From positions 1 to 5,653 of the forward strand of contig JAHCKI010000173.1 of the NCBI GenBank assembly GCA_026125865.1: 5,653 bases of DNA, written 5' to 3'. The translations under genes and the position numbers were made by a program. Source of the DNA: Rhodospirillales bacterium. GTDB taxonomy: Bacteria; Pseudomonadota; Alphaproteobacteria; Rhodospirillales; Defluviicoccaceae. Below the pieces are notes generated by a model, which searched no databases, had not been told where the DNA came from, and saw only the letters and a program-made list of their open reading frames with translations. Below are positions 1-3,875 of the stretch, piece after piece; position 1 is the first letter of the stretch; the number at the start of each line of letters is the position of its first letter.

Positions 1-448
1 TGACCAGAATTTCATGATCCACGTCATCGAGCGCCTTGGCGATGATACCTGCGAATTCCCGATCGGTAATCAGCACCTTGGCGCCGCCGTGGTTGAGAGA
101 GAACGCGATATTCGCGGCATCGAGCCGCGTGTTGAGGGCGTTGAGGACCGCGCCCGTCATGGGTACGCCAAAATGCGCCTCGTACAGTTCCGGCGTATTG
201 CAGGCCATGACCGCCACCGTGTCACCAATACCGATCCCGCGTTGAGCCAAGGCGCTGGCCAGCCGGCGGCAGCGGTCATAGGTCTCGGACCATGTGTATC
301 GGCGATCCCCATGAACCACGGACGGATAGTCCGGATAAACCGAGGCGGAGCGCTCGATAAAGCTCAGTGGAGTTAGTGGTGCGAAGTTGGCCGGATTCCG
401 ATCGAGGCCGATTTCGTAAGCGTTGCTCCCGGCGGCATGGTCAGACAT
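1..448 (-). CDS. Acyl-CoA synthetase (AMP-forming, ANL superfamily), N-terminal part; gene runs off the left edge
   Basis: The reverse strand reads open for 149 codons from an ATG at 448-446 to the window edge. The protein begins MSDHAAGSNAYEIGL and continues with NPANFAPLTPLSFIERSA (residues 18-35), HGDRRYTWSETYDRCRRLA (46-64), GDTVAVMACNTPELYEAHFG (75-94) and GAVLNALNTRLDA (99-111). These are typical of the N-terminal domain of fatty-acyl or short-chain acyl-CoA synthetases of the PRK08162/DmdB-like type. Such enzymes join a carboxylic acid to CoA through an acyl-adenylate in the cytoplasm. The P-loop and catalytic lysine motifs lie beyond the window, so activity and substrate cannot be judged; methylthiopropionate, short- or medium-chain acids are all possible. 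The start is supported by a purine-rich GGGAG about 10 nt upstream. The gene is divergent from prpE and shares its control region. Family assignment is fairly secure, substrate is not. Confidence 0.85.
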   Translation of the reverse strand, partial: MSDHAAGSNAYEIGLDRNPANFAPLTPLSFIERSASVYPDYPSVVHGDRRYTWSETYDRCRRLASALAQRGIGIGDTVAVMACNTPELYEAHFGVPMTGAVLNALNTRLDAANIAFSLNHGGAKVLITDREFAGIIAKALDDVDHEILV

Positions 449-500
449 GAATGCTCGTCTCCCTAAATTGTTGTCGGTTTCTAATACGCGCTAGCGGACC

Positions 501-530
501 GAACTTTGCAGCAATACGGCTTTGCAAAAC
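501..530. promoter_or_regulatory. Candidate ScfR-type (RamB/PccR-like) operator: two TTTGCAAA-like boxes
   Basis: The sequence has GAACTTTGCAGCAA at 501-514 and, 16 bp further on box-to-box, the perfect 8-bp palindrome TTTGCAAA at 521-528. From memory of the literature, short-chain fatty acyl-CoA regulators (PccR, RamB) recognise TTTGCAAA-type sites, reported for PccR as two boxes 4 bp apart, and RamB sites resemble AACTTTGCAAA. Here the first box is degenerate (TTTGCAGC) and the gap is 8 bp, so the match is partial. It lies about 50 bp upstream of the leftward gene and 270 bp upstream of prpE. The association with a propionyl-CoA synthetase gene makes the assignment plausible but not proven. 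Confidence 0.35.
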
Positions 531-559
531 AAGATGATCTGGAACAAACTCCGGGCCAC

Positions 560-600
560 GTTGTGCGATCATCAACTTTTTTGCACGATTGTCGCGCAAC
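560..600. repeat. Imperfect 14-bp inverted repeat in the divergent promoter region
   Basis: The left arm GTTGTGCGATCATC (560-573) and right arm GATTGTCGCGCAAC (587-600) are reverse complements at 11 of 14 positions, separated by 13 bp containing a T run. It could be a regulator-binding dyad. It lies about 145-185 bp upstream of the start point predicted by the sigma-54-like element, a distance common for enhancer-binding activators. It is not followed by a T tract suited to termination. Confidence 0.35.
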
Positions 601-696
601 GCCGGCAAGGTATTGAGGACACGGGAGTATGGCGGATCGGCAGCCCCCGTTTGTGTGAGGGTACGGCTGCGGTTGATACAATTCGATACGATTCAC

Positions 697-710
697 GCAA
701 ATTGCTGCAA
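697..710. promoter_or_regulatory. Overlapping short palindromes GCAA-A-TTGC and TTGC-T-GCAA upstream of prpE
   Basis: Two 9-bp palindromes with a single central base overlap: GCAAATTGC at 697-705 and TTGCTGCAA at 702-710. The second is the exact reverse complement of TTGCAGCAA at 506-514 in the other half of the same intergenic region, next to the leftward gene. Matching half-sites near both genes suggest one regulator may touch both ends, but the words are short and chance is possible. Confidence 0.25.
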
Positions 711-718
711 TGCTTAGC

Positions 719-733
719 CGGCAGGTTCTTGCT
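719..733 (+). promoter_or_regulatory. Possible sigma-54 (RpoN) -24/-12 promoter for prpE
   Basis: CGGCAGGTTCTTGCT matches the sigma-54 consensus TGGCACGNNNTTGCT at 10 of the 12 defined positions, with the essential GG (720-721) and GC (731-732) at the right 11-bp offset. Transcription would begin near 744-745, leaving a leader of about 53 nt before the prpE ATG. The known prpBCDE operon of enteric bacteria is sigma-54 dependent with the activator PrpR, which makes this plausible by analogy. No prpR-like gene is present in the window, and one match of this quality can occur by chance. Confidence 0.3.
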
Positions 734-797
734 GACAATAACCCTTTGAACTGCCTAGAGACCGTCGGGTGGGATTCAGAAACTTGGGAGGGCTCCT

Positions 798-2711
798 ATG
801 AGCGGAGAATATCAGAAAGCTTACGATCGATCGATCAATGACCCCAATGGGTTTTGGGGCGAGGTCGCCGAGGACATCGTTTGGATCAAGAAGTGGGACA
901 AGGTCCTCGACGATTCGAATGTACCGTTCTATCGCTGGTTCACCGGCGGCGTCGTCAACTCCTGCTACAATGCGCTGGACCGGCACGTCGACGAGGGCAA
1001 CGGCGACCGTCTGGCCCTGATTTATGACAGCCCGGTGACGGGAAACACGGTTCGCAAGTATACGTTCCGGGAACTGCGGGACGAAGTCGCCAAGTTCGCC
1101 GGCGTGCTGGCGGGGCAAGGCGTCGTCAAGGGCGACCGGGTCATCATCTACATGCCGATGGTTGCGGAAGCGGCGATCGCGATGCTGGCATGCGCGCGTC
1201 TCGGCGCCGTGCACTCGGTGGTTTTCGGTGGCTTCGCATCGAACGAACTGGCGGTCCGCATCAACGACGCCAAGCCGAAGGTCATCGTCTCCGCTTCCTG
1301 CGGCATCGAAGTCAACCGCGTCATCCCCTACAAACCCCTTCTGGACGGCGCCATCGCGTTGTCCGATTCCAAGCCGGAAAAAACGATCATCCTGCAGCGC
1401 CCGGAATCGCCCGCCGAACTGAAAGCCGGCTACGACCTCGATTGGGCGGCCGAGATGGCGTCGGCCAAGCCGGCTGATTGCGTGCCGGTGGCGGCGACCG
1501 ATCCCCTTTACATCCTTTACACCTCGGGCACGACAGGCGAGCCCAAGGGTGTCGTCCGCGACAATGGCGGCCACATGGTGGCGCTGAAATGGACGATGAA
1601 GAACATCTACAATGTGAAGCCGGGCGACGTGTTCTGGGCGGCCTCGGATGTGGGATGGGTCGTGGGACATTCGTACATCGTCTACGCCCCGCTGTTCAAC
1701 GGCAACACCACGATCTTCTATGAAGGCAAACCGGTCGGTACGCCCGACGCCGGCGCGTTCTGGCGTTTGATCGCCGAGCACAACGTCAAGGTGCTGTTCA
1801 CGGCGCCGACGGCGTTCCGCGCGATCAAGCGGGAAGATCCCAATGCCCTGTTGATGAAGAATTACGACCTCAGCAAGTTCACCACTCTCTACCTGGCCGG
1901 CGAGCGGACCGATCCGGATACCCTGGAATGGGCCATGAAGGCGCTGGATCGGCCGGTGATCGACCACTGGTGGCAGACGGAAACCGGTTGGGCCATCGCC
2001 GCCAATTGCATGGGCTTGGAGCAGTTGCCCGTCAAGCCGGGATCGCCGACCGTGCCGGTACCGGGGTGGGACGTTCACGTCCTGGACGAAACCTGCAACG
2101 ACGTGAAACGGGGCGACATCGGCGCCATCTGCGTCAAATTGCCGCTGCCGCCGGGAACACTGCCGACCCTCTACAACAACGACGAGCGCTACAAGAAGTC
2201 GTACCTGAGCGAGTATCCGGGGCACTACGCCACGGCCGACGCCGGTTTCATGGACGAAGACGGTTATGTCTACATCATGGCCCGCACCGACGATGTCATC
2301 AACGTCGCCGGCCACCGGCTGTCCACCGGCGGCATGGAAGAAGTCCTCGCCAAGCATCCCGATGTGGCCGAATGCGCGGTGGTGGGTGTCGCCGACTCCT
2401 TCAAGGGGCAATTGCCGGTGGGCTTCGTTTGTCTGAAAGCCGGCGTCGATCGCCCCTACGAGGACATCACCAAGGAACTGGTCCAGATGGTGCGGGAGCA
2501 GATCGGTGCGGTCGCGGCGTTCAAGCAGGCGGTCGTCGTCGACCGTTTGCCCAAGACACGGTCGGGCAAGATCCTGCGCGGCACCATTCAGAAGATCGCC
2601 GACAACGAGCCGTGGAAGATGCCGGCAACGATCGACGATCCAGCAATTCTCGACGAAATCAAGGATGCATTGACCGGCATCGGTTATTCCGACGCCCGCA
2701 AAGGCGCCTGA
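798..2711 (+). CDS. prpE: Propionate-CoA ligase (propionyl-CoA synthetase) PrpE
   Basis: This cytoplasmic enzyme makes propionyl-CoA from propionate, ATP and CoA through propionyl-AMP, feeding the methylcitrate or methylmalonyl-CoA routes, neither of which is in the window. At 637 aa it is close to the usual ~630. The N-terminal ACS region (about 1-60) is followed by the AMP-binding domain with the P-loop YTSGTTGEPKG (241-251) and the HWWQTETGW motif (390-398). The hinge/A8 region YATADAGF...ARTDDVINVAGHRLST spans 477-510. The C-terminal motif PKTRSGKILRG (585-595) holds the catalytic Lys591, equivalent to the lysine whose acetylation switches PrpE off in Salmonella. EPKGVVRDNGGH after the P-loop favours PrpE over acetyl-CoA synthetase. 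The ATG is preceded by GGGAGGG at 786-792, an excellent ribosome site. The gene stands alone, divergent from another acyl-CoA ligase, and ends at a terminator. Acetate may be a secondary substrate. Confidence 0.95.
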   Translation: MSGEYQKAYDRSINDPNGFWGEVAEDIVWIKKWDKVLDDSNVPFYRWFTGGVVNSCYNALDRHVDEGNGDRLALIYDSPVTGNTVRKYTFRELRDEVAKFAGVLAGQGVVKGDRVIIYMPMVAEAAIAMLACARLGAVHSVVFGGFASNELAVRINDAKPKVIVSASCGIEVNRVIPYKPLLDGAIALSDSKPEKTIILQRPESPAELKAGYDLDWAAEMASAKPADCVPVAATDPLYILYTSGTTGEPKGVVRDNGGHMVALKWTMKNIYNVKPGDVFWAASDVGWVVGHSYIVYAPLFNGNTTIFYEGKPVGTPDAGAFWRLIAEHNVKVLFTAPTAFRAIKREDPNALLMKNYDLSKFTTLYLAGERTDPDTLEWAMKALDRPVIDHWWQTETGWAIAANCMGLEQLPVKPGSPTVPVPGWDVHVLDETCNDVKRGDIGAICVKLPLPPGTLPTLYNNDERYKKSYLSEYPGHYATADAGFMDEDGYVYIMARTDDVINVAGHRLSTGGMEEVLAKHPDVAECAVVGVADSFKGQLPVGFVCLKAGVDRPYEDITKELVQMVREQIGAVAAFKQAVVVDRLPKTRSGKILRGTIQKIADNEPWKMPATIDDPAILDEIKDALTGIGYSDARKGA

Positions 2712-2736
2712 CGAATAGCGTAACGCATTCGGACGG

Positions 2737-2770
2737 AACGCGGGGAGCCGAAACTCCCCGCGTTTTCGTT
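2737..2770 (+). terminator. Rho-independent terminator of prpE
   Basis: A perfect 11-bp stem AACGCGGGGAG (2737-2747) / CTCCCCGCGTT (2754-2764) closes a 6-nt loop CCGAAA and is followed by TTTTCGTTGTTTG. It starts 26 bp after the prpE stop codon. On the opposite strand the stem is followed by TTCCGTCC, a poor T tract, so it serves mainly prpE. It may also hinder transcription arriving from the convergent response regulator gene. Confidence 0.9.
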
Positions 2771-2846
2771 GTTTGTTCGTGTGCTTTGGCTTGTTTGAAT
2801 GTCCCCGGCGCGAAAGACGCTTGCGGCGGTGACGACGTCATATCCG

Positions 2847-3581
2847 TCAATCCGTTTTGGCGACCCAGTCGACCTTTGCGGTGAACATGTAGCCGGCGCC
2901 GTAAACCGTTTTGATCACCTGCGGATTCTTGGGGTCGGCCTCGACCTTCTGGCGCAAGCGGGAAATCCGAACGTCGATGCTGCGATCGAATGGCGAACGG
3001 TCGTCCGCCCCTTGCGTCCCCAACAGCAAATCACGCGAAAGAATCCGGTTGGGTTGACGCACCATGACTTGCAGAAGCTGGGCTTCGGCGGCGCTGAGAT
3101 CAACGTCGGTGCCATCCGCTCCCGTGAGTGTGTGGCGATCAAAATCGAAACACCATTCCCCGAATTTGGCCAGGTCGCTGGTGCGGCCGTTGTTGGACTC
3201 TGCCGATCGCGTGCATCGACGCAATACAGCGCCGACGCGCGCCACCACCTCACGCGGGTCAAACGGCTTGACCACATAGTCATCCGCCCCCAGTTCCAGC
3301 CCGATGACGCGATCAACGACGCCGCCGCGACCGGTAACGATGATCACGGGCAGCCGATAACTGCTTTCGATCTCCCGCACCACCTGCAAGCCATCTCCAT
3401 CGGGTAGCCCGAGATCGACGATACAAAGATTGGGCGTCCGGATCCGAAGGCGTCGCTGGAAATCGGCGGCCCGCTGAAACAGCTCGGACCGATAGCCGTG
3501 TTCCTCTAGCGACCGGCACAGCAATCGGCCGATTTCCAGTTCGTCCTCCAGAACGAATACCTGTTGATCCCGAACCCTCAT
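2847..3581 (-). CDS. OmpR/PhoB-family two-component response regulator
   Basis: The 244-aa protein is a DNA-binding transcription regulator of normal length for the family. The receiver domain (about 6-121) carries the acidic pair Glu12/Asp13, phosphoacceptor Asp56 (in IVDLGLPDGDG), Thr83 (in VIIVTGRGG) and Lys105 (in VVKPFDPRE), so phosphorylation should be possible. A linker near 123-137 leads to the winged-helix domain (about 138-237) with RSIDVRISRLRQKVE (200-214) as the recognition region and YGAGYMF (227-233) as the wing. Start at ATG 3581-3579: the upstream GGAGG lies 14 nt away, farther than ideal, and no closer ribosome site is evident; an in-frame TGA sits 13 codons upstream, so a much longer protein is excluded. 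The gene lies 287 bp downstream of a same-strand hybrid kinase, its likely but unproven partner, and converges on prpE. Targets cannot be read from the sequence. Confidence 0.93.
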   Translation of the reverse strand: MRVRDQQVFVLEDELEIGRLLCRSLEEHGYRSELFQRAADFQRRLRIRTPNLCIVDLGLPDGDGLQVVREIESSYRLPVIIVTGRGGVVDRVIGLELGADDYVVKPFDPREVVARVGAVLRRCTRSAESNNGRTSDLAKFGEWCFDFDRHTLTGADGTDVDLSAAEAQLLQVMVRQPNRILSRDLLLGTQGADDRSPFDRSIDVRISRLRQKVEADPKNPQVIKTVYGAGYMFTAKVDWVAKTD

Positions 3582-3752
3582 CGCCGCAGCCCCATCGCCT
3601 CCGCCTTTGCGTTTGATTCAGTGCAAAAATGACAACTAACCGCGAAGGGCTGTCATCATAGATTGGTGCAGGTAGCGAAAGAAGCAACAACTTGAGGGCG
3701 CGTCAATCCGTTGACGCTGCCCGCCACGAAACGAGACGTGGAAAACGCGTCA
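3582..3752 (-). promoter_or_regulatory. Leader/putative promoter region of the response regulator gene
   Basis: This non-coding stretch between the regulator start and the palindromic repeat holds two dyads. ATGACA (3629-3634) and TGTCAT (3651-3656) are inverted 6-bp arms with centres 22 bp apart, about two helical turns. GCGTCAA (3700-3706) and TTGACGC (3711-3717) form a perfect 7-bp inverted repeat around TCCG. Either could be an operator, for instance for autoregulation. The second is not followed by a T tract on the leftward strand, so it is not a standard terminator. TATGAT (3661-3656 on the reverse strand) could be a -10 box, but I see no -35 at proper spacing. A promoter here is inferred, not shown. 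Confidence 0.35.
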
Positions 3753-3875
3753 CTCTAGTGCAAAATGCGATCAAGTCGAGTCACCTGATCGCATGAATTT
3801 GCTCTAGATTCTAAAGATATAGAGCACGACCACGCGATCAGATTGACCCAATCTGATCGCACCGTGCTCTAGTGC
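3753..3875. repeat. Composite palindromic intergenic repeat element (~123 bp, several nested hairpins)
   Basis: The element is flanked by direct repeats CTCTAGTGC (3753-3761 and 3867-3875). Inside are: a hairpin ATGCGATCA (3765-3773) / TGATCGCAT (3786-3794), extendable to 11 of 12 pairs; a hairpin TGCTCTA (3800-3806) / TAGAGCA (3820-3826); and a hairpin GCGATCAGATTG (3834-3845) / CAATCTGATCGC (3849-3860), 12 perfect pairs with a 3-nt ACC loop. An outer stem TAGAGCACG (3820-3828) / CGTGCTCTA (3863-3871) encloses the last. GCGATCA or its complement occurs four times and TGCTCTA or its complement three times, in alternating orientation. This looks like a non-autonomous dispersed repeat of the REP/MITE kind; I recall similar words in alphaproteobacterial intergenic DNA but cannot verify that. 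On the leftward strand the first hairpin is followed by TTTTG, so it may attenuate read-through from the kinase gene. Its right border overlaps the kinase stop codon. Confidence 0.75.

Larger units (their letters stand above)
449..797. promoter_or_regulatory. Divergent intergenic control region between the acyl-CoA synthetase gene and prpE
   Basis: This 349-bp gap holds the start regions of two divergent acyl-CoA ligase genes. I see no convincing coding sequence: short open frames here lack family resemblance and overlap each other in opposite directions. It contains a pair of TTTGCAAA-like boxes near the leftward gene, a 14-bp imperfect inverted repeat near its middle, overlapping TTGC/GCAA palindromes, and a sigma-54-like element before prpE. 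No good sigma-70 -35/-10 pair at proper spacing was found by eye for either gene. Its length and the density of dyads suggest regulated rather than constitutive expression. Confidence 0.6.

Noticed and set aside
14..376. A 120-codon forward frame opposite the partial acyl-CoA synthetase
   Set aside because: The reverse-strand reading gives a clear acyl-CoA synthetase N-terminus; the forward frame is its shadow.
481..749. Short open frames on both strands in the divergent intergenic region (75 and 85 codons)
   Set aside because: They overlap each other, lack clear ribosome sites and recognisable motifs, and sit on dyads that look regulatory.
825..836. Three tandem GATC words at the start of prpE
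   Set aside because: They encode the YDRSI residues typical of the PrpE N-terminus; coding constraint explains them, so no methylation cluster is claimed.
714..2411. A 565-codon open frame antisense to prpE
   Set aside because: It lies almost wholly within the prpE coding sequence on the other strand, shows no recognisable domain, and has the His/Arg/Asp/Val-rich composition expected from reading G+C-rich codons backwards. PrpE is unmistakable.
2830..2840. Palindrome TGACG-A-CGTCA just after the response regulator stop
   Set aside because: Too short and without a T tract, so no terminator or operator is claimed; it may be chance.
1928..2884. A 318-codon forward frame overlapping the 3' half of prpE and running past its stop
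   Set aside because: Arg/Gly/His-rich shadow frame of prpE that also crosses the intrinsic terminator; no family resemblance.
2799..3407. A 202-codon forward frame opposite the response regulator
   Set aside because: Antisense shadow of the OmpR-type gene, with no motifs of its own.
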